NCBI GenBank assembly: GCA_050949725.1
Contig: JBMNGH010000002.1
Span: forward strand, 62,001-126,000
DNA length: 64,000 nucleotides
Source: JBMNGH01 sp050949725
GTDB taxonomy: Bacteria > Bacillota > Thermosediminibacteria > Thermosediminibacterales > Tepidanaerobacteraceae
Reading direction: 5' to 3'
The translations under genes were made by a program, and so were the position numbers. Positions 53,447-62,179 of the stretch are shown in pieces (position 1 is the first letter of the stretch; every line of letters begins with the position of its first letter). The notes under the pieces were generated by a model. That model was not told the DNA's origin. It searched no databases and worked only from the letters and a program-made list of their open reading frames with translations.

Positions 53447-54058
53447 ATGAAGACATGTACAATTATTGGAAAGACAAGTGTAGGAAAAACCGTCTTTTTT
53501 ATAAATTTCACAAATTATCTCGGAGTAACTCACTTTGAAGTGGAGTGTACAGATATAAATGGCTCAAAAACGAAGAAAAAGTTGAACTACAAGCAAGCCA
53601 TGTCAAAACTTGTCGATGATAAACCCCATAAGACTAGATGTATCCAGTCATTGAATGTTAATTTACCGATGGGAAAAGGCAAAAAAAAAATACAGATCAT
53701 CGATACAGCAGGCTTACTGGACGGTATACATCCAGATGGTGATATTCGAAAGGCTATTTCCCAAACGCTACAAGTTATACGAACGTCGGATGTAGTGCTT
53801 CATATCATAGACGCCTCAGCAGCCTCAGATAATTCGGATTTGCCTTCTGCTATGGGGGAAGTGGACTATCAAATTTCACAATTTGCACAACTGAAAAAAG
53901 GTTATGTAATCTTGGCAAATAAGATGGATCTAAATAATGCTTATCAGGGATTAAAGAAAATCAAAGAAGAATTTAGGGGAAATTTTATAATTCCTATTTC
54001 TGCCCTTTACAAAAAAGGATTTAAAGAGGTGAAAACGTTTGTCATCCATAATATTTGA
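53447..54058 (+). CDS. Small P-loop GTPase
   Basis: TRAFAC-type GTPase of 203 aa: G1 GKTSVGKT (residues about 8-15), G3 DTAGLLDG (near 86), G4 NKMD (near 160), G5-like ISALYKKG. Between G1 and G3 is a basic stretch (SKTKKKLNYKQAMSKL) where Era or HflX would have switch I. No N- or C-terminal accessory domain. It lies where B. subtilis has hflX (ynbA), but lacks HflX domains. Start ATG 53447. The 3' end overlaps a membrane protein gene by 20 bp, so the two are translationally coupled. Family not identified further. Confidence 0.8.
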   Translation: MKTCTIIGKTSVGKTVFFINFTNYLGVTHFEVECTDINGSKTKKKLNYKQAMSKLVDDKPHKTRCIQSLNVNLPMGKGKKKIQIIDTAGLLDGIHPDGDIRKAISQTLQVIRTSDVVLHIIDASAASDNSDLPSAMGEVDYQISQFAQLKKGYVILANKMDLNNAYQGLKKIKEEFRGNFIIPISALYKKGFKEVKTFVIHNI

Positions 54059-54665
54059 TATTTATTTTTTCAAAAATGTATTAAGCATTTTTTTTACAGG
54101 ATGTGTTATTAAAATAATGGATGACTATGTGGACCAGGATTATGATGCACTAATAGGCAAATATAACATCGTAAAACTGATGGGATACGGCGCTGTTCTT
54201 TATGGATTATTGTTTTTTTCGGTAGCTTGCGCCCTTAATGTGAGTATAGCCGTAAGCTTGTTTTTAGCAAGTTTTGCAATAGGCATGGTAGGGGTTTTAT
54301 GTGTAAAAATGCCTTCGGGATTTTTTGGTTATATAGAATCCATAGCAGTTTTAATAATTGGCATTATTCTTGTTGGATCGAAAGCAATGATATCTGCAGT
54401 ATTTGTAATGGCCTCAATTCAGTTGCTGGATGATTATATAGACTTGCAATGTGATATGAGTTCAAAAAAAAACCTGGCTTTTATCTTAGGAAAAATGGAA
54501 TGCATTATTTTGGCAATTATACTATTTTTGATCGCCTTTTATTTTGAACCTGAAAAATCGATAATAATTATTGTGAGCGCACCTTTAGTTACCAGCTTAT
54601 TTAGTTTTTTATCAAATAAACTTAACGACTACACAAAAATGGAGGAAGCTCCTGATGGTTTTTAA
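54039..54665 (+). CDS. UbiA-like polytopic membrane protein with two DDxxDxxxD motifs
   Basis: 208 residues, about six to seven membrane spans. Two Asp-rich motifs, MDDYVDQDYDAL (near residue 27) and LDDYIDLQCDMS (near 129), each match the [ND]DxxDxxxD metal-diphosphate motif of UbiA prenyltransferases and are spaced about 100 residues apart. UbiA enzymes are longer (about 290 aa), so this is either a compact member or a relative. TTG 54039 with AAAGAGGTG upstream, inside the end of the GTPase gene. The 3' end overlaps the next gene by 11 bp. Substrate unknown. Confidence 0.65.
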   Translation: MSSIIFDIYFFKNVLSIFFTGCVIKIMDDYVDQDYDALIGKYNIVKLMGYGAVLYGLLFFSVACALNVSIAVSLFLASFAIGMVGVLCVKMPSGFFGYIESIAVLIIGIILVGSKAMISAVFVMASIQLLDDYIDLQCDMSSKKNLAFILGKMECIILAIILFLIAFYFEPEKSIIIIVSAPLVTSLFSFLSNKLNDYTKMEEAPDGF

Positions 54666-54900
54666 AGAAACTTTGCTCAATGTGATATTATTATTATCCG
54701 TGCTTTTGTGTGGATATGCTTTTGGGAGAAGGGTTGGGGTAAAACAAGGAATAGAACAAGGAAAATACACGGCGATAATAGATATTAAAAGAAAAATGTT
54801 TTATACCTCATCATGTCCTATCTGCTCCAGTAAGTTGAATACTAGCGAAGATTGTGATAATATACATAATCGAGAGGCTGGCAAAGAAATGAGGTCTTAA
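54655..54900 (+). CDS. Small membrane protein with CxxC motif
   Basis: 81 aa: one span (about 6-24, LLNVILLLSVLLCGYAFG), a basic segment, then CPICSSKLNTSEDC, a zinc-ribbon-like half site. ATG 54655 lies within the previous gene, with GGAGG upstream. It appears to be the third member of a GTPase/UbiA-like/anchor operon. No family recognised. Confidence 0.65.
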   Translation: MVFKETLLNVILLLSVLLCGYAFGRRVGVKQGIEQGKYTAIIDIKRKMFYTSSCPICSSKLNTSEDCDNIHNREAGKEMRS

Positions 54901-54903
54901 TTG

Positions 54904-56205
54904 ATGGATGTTTACTTACAATTGCTTGAGCATAATCTTAAAGAAAAGTACAACCTTTCCGATAAAATTATAAGCCTTTATAAAGAGACTATTGAGGAGA
55001 TACAACCTTACATAAATCACATCGATAAGTTATCGGAGCTTAATCAACTGAAAGTTATTTCAGCAATGACCGAAGCAAATTTAAGTGATTTTCATCTGAC
55101 AGAATCTACCGGTTATGGGTATGGTGATATTGGAAGGGAAGCTATTGAACAAATATATAGCCTGGTATTCAAAGCAGATAACGCTATTGTCAGGCCTCAA
55201 ATCGTGTCTGGTACCCATGCGATAACGGTGTGCCTTTTCGGACTGTTAAGACCGAATGATACAATAGTCAGCGTGATGGGTAGCCCGTACGATACATTAA
55301 AAAATGTAATAATAGGAGAAAACTGCGGCTCATTAAAAGAATACAATATAGGTTACTCCGAGGTTGCATTGACTAATGAAGGAAAACCAGATCTTAACGG
55401 TATACGAAACAGCATAAAAGATAATACGAAAATGGTTTTAATACAGCGTTCAAGAGGTTACAGTCTCAGAGGGGCCCTTACTATTGACGAAATAGCATTT
55501 CTCATAAAATACATTAAAAATATACATAATGACATTATTATATTTGTTGACAACTGTTACGGAGAATTTGTAGACATAAAAGAACCCACAGAGGTAGGAG
55601 CCGATCTATTAGCCGGATCACTTATTAAGAACATAGGTGGAGGGATTGCCCCAACAGGTGGATATATAGTTGGCAAGGATGAGCTTATAGAGCAGTGCTC
55701 GTATAGGGCAACAGCTCCTGGGTTAGGGAAAAATTGCGGGCCATCACTCTCCACTAACCGTTTATTATTACAAGGTTTATATTTTGCGCCATTTGTAGTG
55801 GGAGAAGCTCTGAAGGGAGCGATATTTACATCTCGCATATTGGAGAAAGCAGGATTTAAGGTATACCCCAAATATAATGAACCGAGAGGGGATATAGTTA
55901 CATCGGTGGTGTTAGGTGACGAGGAGAAACTAATACATTTTTGCCGCGGTATACAGAAAACAGGCCCGGTTGATTCTAAGTTGACCCCTGAACCCTGGGG
56001 AATGCCCGGTTACAACCACAAAGTTATAATGGCCGGCGGAAGCTTCATTCAAGGTTCTTCTATCGAATTAAGCGCAGATGGGCCTTTAAGAGAACCTTAT
56101 GCAGTCTATATTCAAGGAGGAACAAATTTGTTGCATGCTAAGTTGGGAGTTTTAAATGCACTGCAGGAGTTGGCAGACCATGGACTGTGGAACTTAGATA
56201 ATTAA
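54904..56205 (+). CDS. ynbB: PLP-dependent enzyme, YnbB / 'aluminium resistance' (methionine gamma-lyase-like) family
   Basis: Fold-type I PLP enzyme. VSGTHAITVCLFGLLRP, FVDNCYGEFVD and the Schiff-base region LAGSLIKNIGGGIAPTGGY (lysine near 242) are visible; the C-terminal part has PEPWGMPGYNHKVIMA-type sequence. ATG 54904 preferred; TTG 54901 is adjacent. 433 aa (family about 420). Commonly annotated as aluminium resistance or methionine gamma-lyase family, but the substrate is not settled. Last of the hfq-spoVK block, as in Bacillus. Confidence 0.9.
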   Translation: MDVYLQLLEHNLKEKYNLSDKIISLYKETIEEIQPYINHIDKLSELNQLKVISAMTEANLSDFHLTESTGYGYGDIGREAIEQIYSLVFKADNAIVRPQIVSGTHAITVCLFGLLRPNDTIVSVMGSPYDTLKNVIIGENCGSLKEYNIGYSEVALTNEGKPDLNGIRNSIKDNTKMVLIQRSRGYSLRGALTIDEIAFLIKYIKNIHNDIIIFVDNCYGEFVDIKEPTEVGADLLAGSLIKNIGGGIAPTGGYIVGKDELIEQCSYRATAPGLGKNCGPSLSTNRLLLQGLYFAPFVVGEALKGAIFTSRILEKAGFKVYPKYNEPRGDIVTSVVLGDEEKLIHFCRGIQKTGPVDSKLTPEPWGMPGYNHKVIMAGGSFIQGSSIELSADGPLREPYAVYIQGGTNLLHAKLGVLNALQELADHGLWNLDN

Positions 56206-56307
56206 ATTTAGAACATCATGTCGCAAGCATGTTTAAGATTTTACAGATTGTAAATAATATTTAATGACAGAAGGGTAGGGTAGTAACGTATTCTAGGAGG
56301 AGGCCAT

Positions 56308-56532
56308 TTGACAAAAGAGAAAAAGACAGACAAAAAAATCCCTTGGATGAATAATAAAGAGCAACCTGATTCTTCGGCAGATTTATTGCCAATATGCTTT
56401 TTTCAATTAATATCAATTGATGAAGAAGATGAAAACGAAAATCAAAAGACTGAAACCCACAACGAAGATGCCGATAGTCTCAACAAAAATGTAGTGAGAG
56501 GTGATATTGTAGGTGACAATATAATTGAATAG
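56308..56532 (+). CDS. Small acidic hypothetical protein
   Basis: 74 aa, hydrophilic and acidic with one hydrophobic patch (LLPICFFQLISI) in the middle. A strong site AGGAGGAGG precedes TTG 56308. No family recognised; likely unstructured at both ends. Confidence 0.55.
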   Translation: MTKEKKTDKKIPWMNNKEQPDSSADLLPICFFQLISIDEEDENENQKTETHNEDADSLNKNVVRGDIVGDNIIE

Positions 56533-57069
56533 TTAACAAAAGTGATTAGTATACAGATATATACGATAGTATTTAAGCATACAGATAAAAATATTTAGTT
56601 ACAAATCAACTTAACATACAAACCAAGTAAATTTAGGTCATTATGTAGCGGTCTTATTTTTAATCAATATCCATTCATATCATCATTTCTCTTTTGTTTC
56701 AAGGTCGAATCAAGCGTTTGTAGCCAATGAATGGCTCTTACTTTACTTATACAGTAAATAGGGGACGGGAGCCTAAGTCAGCTTACCGTACCCAAAAAAT
56801 TGCATAAAACAACGTCCGATAATATATATTATGTAAACTTATAATTTTTGCCGATAGAAGTGTAAAATATAACCTCGTCAATAAGATAAATTTTTTGGTA
56901 TAAAGAAAGGCGCTCTCTCGAGCGCCAGTTAAAAAAATTTACTATATCAACTTATAAATGTGCTTGTACCTTCCTGTTAATAGGTTAAATGACGGTATTA
57001 TTTCCTGCAAAACTTATTGAGAAGCGCATCTTAATGCTATTCGTTTTCTCCTTGTTCTTCAGCTGTTTC
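56533..57069. other. 537-bp convergent intergenic region
   Basis: AT-rich, between converging transcripts. Apart from the reverse-strand terminator near 56909-56926 there is no clear element. A short GC-richer patch lies at 56760-56800. No coding frame with a ribosome binding site seen. Confidence 0.5.
56895..56926 (-). terminator. Terminator for the reverse-strand stalk-domain gene
   Basis: Read on the reverse strand: GGCGCTC / GAGCGCC with a GAGA loop, then TTTCTTTA. 7-bp perfect stem. Confidence 0.8.
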
Positions 57070-58365
57070 TTACTCAATTAACCCTTCTGATTCTTCAATT
57101 GCTTCCAAGTCAGCCTTTAACTGCTGCATAAATTCTTCTTGACTGATAGCATTACTTAGGTCAGGAAGTTCAAGTTCAGCTCCATAATCAAATAATTGAT
57201 ATTCGCCTTTCATCTTTAATTGGAGGTTCATCGGCCCTTCAGGAATTGCTGATTTTTCAGCTTCATCTATTTCTGTTATTTCTGCCATTGCTTCAGCTAA
57301 TTGTTTGAAATCAATTGTCATGTTCAAATCTATATTCATGTAATCGGGTAATAGGGTTTCTTTATCAATTAAGGTATCTATATAGTATTCAATGTCCATG
57401 TTATTTACAACAATTTCAAATATTTTCTCAAACTGGGAATTTATCATACCGGCTTCCTGCAAATCTGATTGTGCACCGACGGCTGCAACAAAGGATGCTA
57501 AATCTATATTCTCCAGAGCTCCTTCCATTAAGCCCTTAAAACTATCGGCATCAATATAGTTTTTAATCGTGTAATACTCCCTGCCTTCTTTTACTACATC
57601 TTCACCGAATACGTTAATTACTCCCGCTTTATACATCATCTCCATCGATTGTTGAGGAGTCATTTGCATTAAGTTATTTAGACCTATAATATCTTCCATG
57701 CCGGTTAAATCCTGATACACCCACTGGTCAGATAAAGGGTTTTTCTGATATATTTTATTGTCAAACCAAACCATCTCAGTAACCATTTCTTCTTCAAGAG
57801 CCTGATGCTTCTAATTCTTCTGGACTTAGCTCAAGTTCATCTAAAGGCATTTTCATGGTCTGCTTCATATACATAGCCATTGGTTCATATTGAAAAACAC
57901 CTTCGAATAAAACTTCCATTTTGGCATGTTAGGAATACCCATTTGTTCTTGGATTCCTTCTAGTTTAAACTCAATAACATTATTGCCTTTCATTTTGTAA
58001 GTATTGGCTTCTTTTAGAAGCTCCGTATACTTTATAACTAACTCGTCAGCCGTATAGTCTCCTCTTTTTTCTCTCCAAGATACATTTATCTGTCTTTTTT
58101 CGTTATCCCAATGAACTATGCCACCTTGATTTTCGAACAGCTTACGAATCGGCACTATAGGATCGTCTCCTACTTCTAAGCCTGGGATTTTAGCAAGAGC
58201 TGCTGCGGGTATGTAACTCACACCATCCTCTAGGGTAATATCCGCCTTAAATTCCCGTCCATTAAAATTCAACCTGACCGGTTCTGCAGCAAAAGCCGTA
58301 GGTGCTGCCAAGAGCATAATCAAAAAAACAATTAAAAACTTTAGGCTTATTTTTCCGGATATCAT
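57070..58365 (-). pseudogene. Secreted stalk-domain (copper amine oxidase N-like) protein, two frameshifts
   Basis: Signal peptide LKFLIVFLIMLLAAPTAFAA, then a stalk/copper-amine-oxidase N-terminal domain (about 35-110) with VPIRKLFENQGGIVHWD, then a lipoprotein-like DUF6612-type domain. ATG 58365 has GGAGGG upstream. The first frame stops at 57865 and the next useful frame opens at 57786. In between, about 40 codons in another frame read as a sensible continuation (EGVFQYEPMAMYMKQTMKMP). One base is missing near 57916-57922 (an A-run of four where five would fit) and one is extra near 57796-57805, so both ends are in the same phase. Either real indels or assembly errors. Intact length would be about 430 aa. 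Confidence 0.75.
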
Positions 58366-58380
58366 AATTTTTCCCTCCAA

Positions 58381-58680
58381 ATATTATTATCTATTTAGCT
58401 TAATTATAATTATATCACAAACATGAAGGATATGACTTTTAAAGAGGGACATTTATTAAACCTTTATCATCCATAAATTACAGAAATTATAAAAATTGTA
58501 AAATTGAAATTGTTTATAAAGCATGTAGCTGAGTGAAGTTTATTCTTTAATCAATATCGACTATCCGTTGTCGTATTAGTCTTAAATAATGGTTATTGCT
58601 TATTAAAGCATGATCATTACCACCTCTTCTTAATTTATTCGTAAATTATTTCCTTATTTAATGTCATCTTTAACCTGTCG
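58381..58680. other. Intergenic region with reverse-strand promoter
   Basis: 300 bp. A reverse-strand extended -10, TGATATAAT, occupies 58409-58417, about 44 bp before the stalk-domain gene. No gene seen; no good terminator for yjbQ found. Confidence 0.5.
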
Positions 58681-59079
58681 TTATTTTTCTCCTATCACTT
58701 TTACTATGACTTTTCTTGTTCTCGGGCCATCAAACTCACAGAAAAATATACTCTGCCACGTTCCCAAAACAAGTACTCCGTTATTAATAATAACACTTGC
58801 GGTATTCCCTATCAATGTGGCTTTTACATGAGCATCGGCATTGCCTTCCATATGTTTGTAGTTGTCTTTATATGGGACAAGTTTGCTGAGTGTATTTAAT
58901 ATATCTCTTGGGACATCCTTATCAGCATTTTCATTGATGGTAACTGCCGCAGTGGTATGAGGCACAAACACAAAGCAAACTCCTTGTTGTACACCTGATT
59001 CCCTGACAATTTTTCCGACAATTGAGGTTATGTCTATCATTTGGTTTTGTTCTCTTGTTTCAATTGTGATTGTTTTCAC
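58681..59079 (-). CDS. yjbQ: YjbQ family protein (UPF0047)
   Basis: 132-residue member of the YjbQ/UPF0047 family, annotated as secondary thiamine-phosphate synthase from a genetic effect in E. coli; true role uncertain. GVCFVFVPHTTAAVTINENAD has the conserved histidine, GNADAHVKATLIG the second, GTWQSIFFCEFDGPR the third motif. GTG 59079 chosen: AGTGGAGG lies 9 nt upstream, and an earlier in-frame GTG is part of that site. Confidence 0.92.
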   Translation of the reverse strand: MKTITIETREQNQMIDITSIVGKIVRESGVQQGVCFVFVPHTTAAVTINENADKDVPRDILNTLSKLVPYKDNYKHMEGNADAHVKATLIGNTASVIINNGVLVLGTWQSIFFCEFDGPRTRKVIVKVIGEK

Positions 59080-59357
59080 GTTGGTTACCTCCACTTTATT
59101 CCTTGATTTCGTTGGATATAGTCATTTCTTCTTTTATGTAAATTTCCAATTCAACATTATCTAAAATCTCGGCGATCGATCACCGTTTCTTTTGTAACAA
59201 ATCAAACTACTGCAAATGTAATAAATCGATTTCATGATGATGCCCTCCTCTATTGAAAACCTTCAATAGGTGTCATTATCTTTACAAAGTAATTTTATTC
59301 GCAATAAATACAAGTTTTAGTATTAAACTAATAACCTATTTTTTTAATTACTTCCTT
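59080..59357. other. Intergenic region between yjbQ and tRNA-Trp
   Basis: Besides the leader ORF and hairpin, it has a near-perfect 16-bp palindrome at 59170-59185 (CGGCGATCGATCACCG, one mismatch pair). The rest is AT-rich with nothing recognised. Confidence 0.4.
59161..59235 (-). CDS. Possible 24-codon leader ORF upstream of yjbQ
   Basis: ATG 59235 with a very strong GAGGAGGG site, encoding MKSIYYICSSLICYKRNG and six more residues. Directly upstream on the same strand a perfect 8-bp hairpin (59250-59269, CTATTGAA / TTCAATAG) abuts the ribosome binding site. It may be a leader peptide or a small protein; no similarity recognised. Confidence 0.35.
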   Translation of the reverse strand: MKSIYYICSSLICYKRNGDRSPRF

Positions 59358-59386
59358 TTGACATTGTAAACGAAATATTATATAAT
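59358..59386 (+). promoter_or_regulatory. Consensus sigma-A promoter for tRNA-Trp
   Basis: TTGACA (59358-59363), exactly 17 bp, TATAAT (59381-59386): a perfect consensus match, 11 bp before the tRNA. Confidence 0.95.
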
Positions 59387-59397
59387 ATTGTCTGCGC

Positions 59398-59473
59398 AGG
59401 GGAGTAGCTCAATTGGTAGAGTAGCGGTCTCCAAAACCGTTGGCTGCGGGTTCAAGTCCTGTCTCCCCTGCCA
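59398..59473 (+). tRNA. trnW: tRNA-Trp (anticodon CCA)
   Basis: 76-nt cloverleaf with encoded CCA. Acceptor AGGGGAG / CTCCCCT, discriminator G, D stem GCTC / GAGT, anticodon stem GCGGT / ACCGT around CTCCAAA, T loop TTCAAGT. A lone tRNA on the forward strand amid reverse-strand genes. Confidence 0.97.
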
Positions 59474-59486
59474 ATAAAGTTTATAA

Positions 59487-59518
59487 GCATCGGCATTATA
59501 GCCGATGTTATTTATTTA
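59487..59518 (+). terminator. Terminator after tRNA-Trp
   Basis: CATCGGC / GCCGATG 7-bp stem, ATTATA loop, T-rich tail. It can also act on the converging operon's side. Confidence 0.8.
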
Positions 59519-59547
59519 GGTTTTTGTAATCCGAACAAATTCCGATT

Positions 59548-60639
59548 TCATATGCCTTGCATTTCAAGTTTTGCAGCATAGTACCCTGCTGCCCCAGCTG
59601 TAAGAAAGAACTCGGTATCTTTATCTAAGTTTCTCCCCATTGTATTGACATTGTAATCAAAGCCGAGTATATTTTCTTTTATGCCTATTATATCTTCCAT
59701 AATAACTAATTTGTGTTTTTTTTCGATCTGTGTTTGTTTTAATTGTTGCATTATACGATTCATCTTTTTTCCCTCAAATTTAGGTAAAATAACCTTAGCT
59801 GATGTTTTGCAGATTTCATTTAAAATGGTTATACTGTGATGGCTGATTCCGTAATGCCGCTCCCTTTTGTCGGTAAAGCTGATTCTGGGAATAAAGATGG
59901 GATTGCCTCCTAAAGTGTTCACGGCGTCTATTATATATCCCTGTTCTATTCCGGAGAACCCGTATTTTGTACCTGTTCCTGTAATACCCGGCCCCATCGT
60001 AATTATTGACATATCTGACTTTAAGATTTTGTCGGATGCGATCAGTGCGGTGTAAACGTTGACTGTCTCCACATCTCCCCCGAATGCCTGGCCAAAAGTA
60101 ATTGTTCCATTTATCAAGCCCTTCTGTTTTAAGAAGCTGACTGTTTTACTGAAGTCTATCGGCAATGCACCGCCGTCAGTCATTATATATGATATACTTA
60201 TATTCGGATTGATATTTATGGCGTTAAACACTACAGGCAGTATCATGCTGTGGAGTTCTCCTATTATCACAGGCATAGAGTTTAATCCTTCAAAGCTGTC
60301 AAAAACACTATGGTAACGGCTTTCCTGTTCTTCAGCACTGAGGACGCTAAATTGCAGAGGGGTGTAGCGAAGTTTCATAATATGTCCTTTTTCCGCCTCG
60401 TCATAAAAAACAGGAGTCCTGTTGTTTATAGAAACTACAAAATGGTATCCCCCACTTCCAAGCTTCAAATCGACCGCAGTAGTATTAAGTAAAACATCGT
60501 CCCCAACTTGAACAAGACCGGTCAACTTATCGAAATTTGCAGCCTTTTGAGGTACTCCCTCAACTTCTACCAATAATTCCGTTACACTGTTATATTTCTT
60601 GTGTATGTCAATTACCCTGCCTTTTTTGTAATTAATCAA
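59548..60639 (-). CDS. DUF3866-family protein
   Basis: Protein of the DUF3866 family, of unknown function and common in Firmicutes and Actinobacteria. Strand-rich N-terminal domain (about 1-85), then a Rossmann-like part with MPVIIGELHSMILPVVFNAI, YIMTDGGALPIDFSKTV, TFGQAFGGDVETVNVYTAL and MGPGITGTGTKYGFSG. Start is TTG 60639 with GGAAGG upstream, giving MINYKKGRVI and 363 aa; a longer frame starts inside the neighbour. It overlaps the MraY-like gene by 8 bp. Last gene of the steA operon. Confidence 0.85.
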   Translation of the reverse strand: MINYKKGRVIDIHKKYNSVTELLVEVEGVPQKAANFDKLTGLVQVGDDVLLNTTAVDLKLGSGGYHFVVSINNRTPVFYDEAEKGHIMKLRYTPLQFSVLSAEEQESRYHSVFDSFEGLNSMPVIIGELHSMILPVVFNAININPNISISYIMTDGGALPIDFSKTVSFLKQKGLINGTITFGQAFGGDVETVNVYTALIASDKILKSDMSIITMGPGITGTGTKYGFSGIEQGYIIDAVNTLGGNPIFIPRISFTDKRERHYGISHHSITILNEICKTSAKVILPKFEGKKMNRIMQQLKQTQIEKKHKLVIMEDIIGIKENILGFDYNVNTMGRNLDKDTEFFLTAGAAGYYAAKLEMQGI

Positions 60640-61480
60640 TTTCCTTCCCTCTTCCCAATTGGTCGAACCAAGACAGCACATTATTATTATTAATTAGATC
60701 GCTTATGGAATATTTTTCGGCGAAAATATGGATTAAAACCAGCAATACTAAATTTACCAACTTTTGACTTGTATTTAAAGACATAACAGCGAGAATTCCT
60801 GCTGAAATTCCCAGAACGTTTGATCCGGCATCACCCATCATACACCTTGCATTTAGGTCATAAGGAAAATACCCGAGGACTGTTCCCAGCAAAGGATAGA
60901 ACAAGGCTAAAAAAAAGATATCCCCTCTAATATAGGAAAATAATGCCAGGATGGCAATTAATAGAAAATAAAATTTTATACATCTACCCGGCCTTAGATC
61001 TAAAAGGTTAAGCAGGTTAGTGTAGAGGGCCATCAACAAGGTGTTTAATACAATGCTTCCGATAGCATGTGTAATGTAAATACTTATGACAAATGACACC
61101 AATAGCCCTACAATTGCCTTCAGCGATCCTGTGGTGATTTTACCTTTGGCTAGTGCTTTAAAATGGCCCAATAACCCCTGGACATCTCTCGAACCTAAAA
61201 CATCATCCAGAAAACCTACCATGCTCATTGCGGAAATTGCAAATGTAAATAAAACAATTATATTATTCAAAGGCCACATTTCACTGGATAACAAAAACAA
61301 GCTATACCCCAAAAGGCAGAAAAAAGGTAATATAATTCCTACTCCTTGTGGAACCAAGTCGCCTTTGTAATTTTTGGCGACCAGTTTCGTTTCATCAAAC
61401 ATCCCGCAAAATGCATGCACTGTTGTGTAACTAATACAAATTGACAGAGCAAAAACTAAAAAGGTCAGTATTTGAAACAA
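60632..61480 (-). CDS. MraY-like phospho-glycosyltransferase (GT4/PNPT family)
   Basis: Polytopic protein of about eight to nine spans, related to MraY/WecA, which move phospho-sugars to polyprenyl phosphate. MVGFLDDVLGSRD has the Asp-Asp motif, YTNLLNLLDLRPGR the second conserved loop, and MMGDAGSNVLG the catalytic aspartate region. At 282 aa it is shorter than MraY (about 320). TTG 61480 with GGGGAGAGAAAG upstream. It overlaps the GT2 gene by 16 bp. Not the main MraY, since the mur genes are elsewhere; the donor is unknown. Confidence 0.8.
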   Translation of the reverse strand: MFQILTFLVFALSICISYTTVHAFCGMFDETKLVAKNYKGDLVPQGVGIILPFFCLLGYSLFLLSSEMWPLNNIIVLFTFAISAMSMVGFLDDVLGSRDVQGLLGHFKALAKGKITTGSLKAIVGLLVSFVISIYITHAIGSIVLNTLLMALYTNLLNLLDLRPGRCIKFYFLLIAILALFSYIRGDIFFLALFYPLLGTVLGYFPYDLNARCMMGDAGSNVLGISAGILAVMSLNTSQKLVNLVLLVLIHIFAEKYSISDLINNNNVLSWFDQLGRGKEID

Positions 61481-62178
61481 GATGACTTTCTCTCCCCTAT
61501 TTTATTAATAAGGATTTTCAATATATCAATGAATTGTTTACCCCGGTGAACGAAGCCCTTTAAATCCCGACCTGTCACATCGTGGAACATATCTACTTCA
61601 ACTTCTTTTACCCGAAATCCATTTTTTAATATATCGATAAGCATACCAACTTCCAAACCATATCCCGAGGGTATAACTTTTAATTGGCTCAATACTTGTT
61701 TTTTAAATGCCCTTTGGCCTGATAAGGCACTCGTTATCTCTTTCCCTGTAAAAAACTTGACTCCATAAAATGCCAGAGATTTTACAAGACCGAATCCACC
61801 TTTATGTCCAGAAGGTTTAAACTTAGCTATTGTGACATCAGATTCATTGTTTAAGATGGGCATAATTAATTTGGATACCTCAAGAGAGCTTTCCTTAAGA
61901 TCGGCGTCTAAAAATACTATAATATTACCGTTTGCATATTTCAGCCCTTCTTGTATAGCTCCACCTTTTCCAAGATTGTTTGCAAGTTTTATTACCTTTA
62001 CCCCGGTTTTTTCAGATTTTTCGGCTGTTTTATCTTCTGAACAGTCATCTATGACTAAAACATCTAATTGTATATCATGCTTTTTACAAAAATCCTTTTC
62101 AAAAGCCCTGATTCCAGAAAGGGTTCTGGTGATGTTTGTTTCTTCGTTAAAAGCAGGTATCAATACAGTAACTTTCAC
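61465..62178 (-). CDS. Glycosyltransferase family 2
   Basis: GT2 enzyme of 237 aa, like polyprenyl-phosphate sugar transferases. VLIPAFNEETNI at the start, VIDDCSEDKT, NNLGKGGAIQEGLKYA and FLDADLKES carry the nucleotide-sugar and metal sites (DAD in place of DXD). SALSGQRAFKKQ follows. No membrane spans at the C-terminus. ATG 62178; the steB stop is 1 nt away. Confidence 0.88.
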   Translation of the reverse strand: MKVTVLIPAFNEETNITRTLSGIRAFEKDFCKKHDIQLDVLVIDDCSEDKTAEKSEKTGVKVIKLANNLGKGGAIQEGLKYANGNIIVFLDADLKESSLEVSKLIMPILNNESDVTIAKFKPSGHKGGFGLVKSLAFYGVKFFTGKEITSALSGQRAFKKQVLSQLKVIPSGYGLEVGMLIDILKNGFRVKEVEVDMFHDVTGRDLKGFVHRGKQFIDILKILINKIGERKSSCFKY

Positions 62179-62179
62179 T

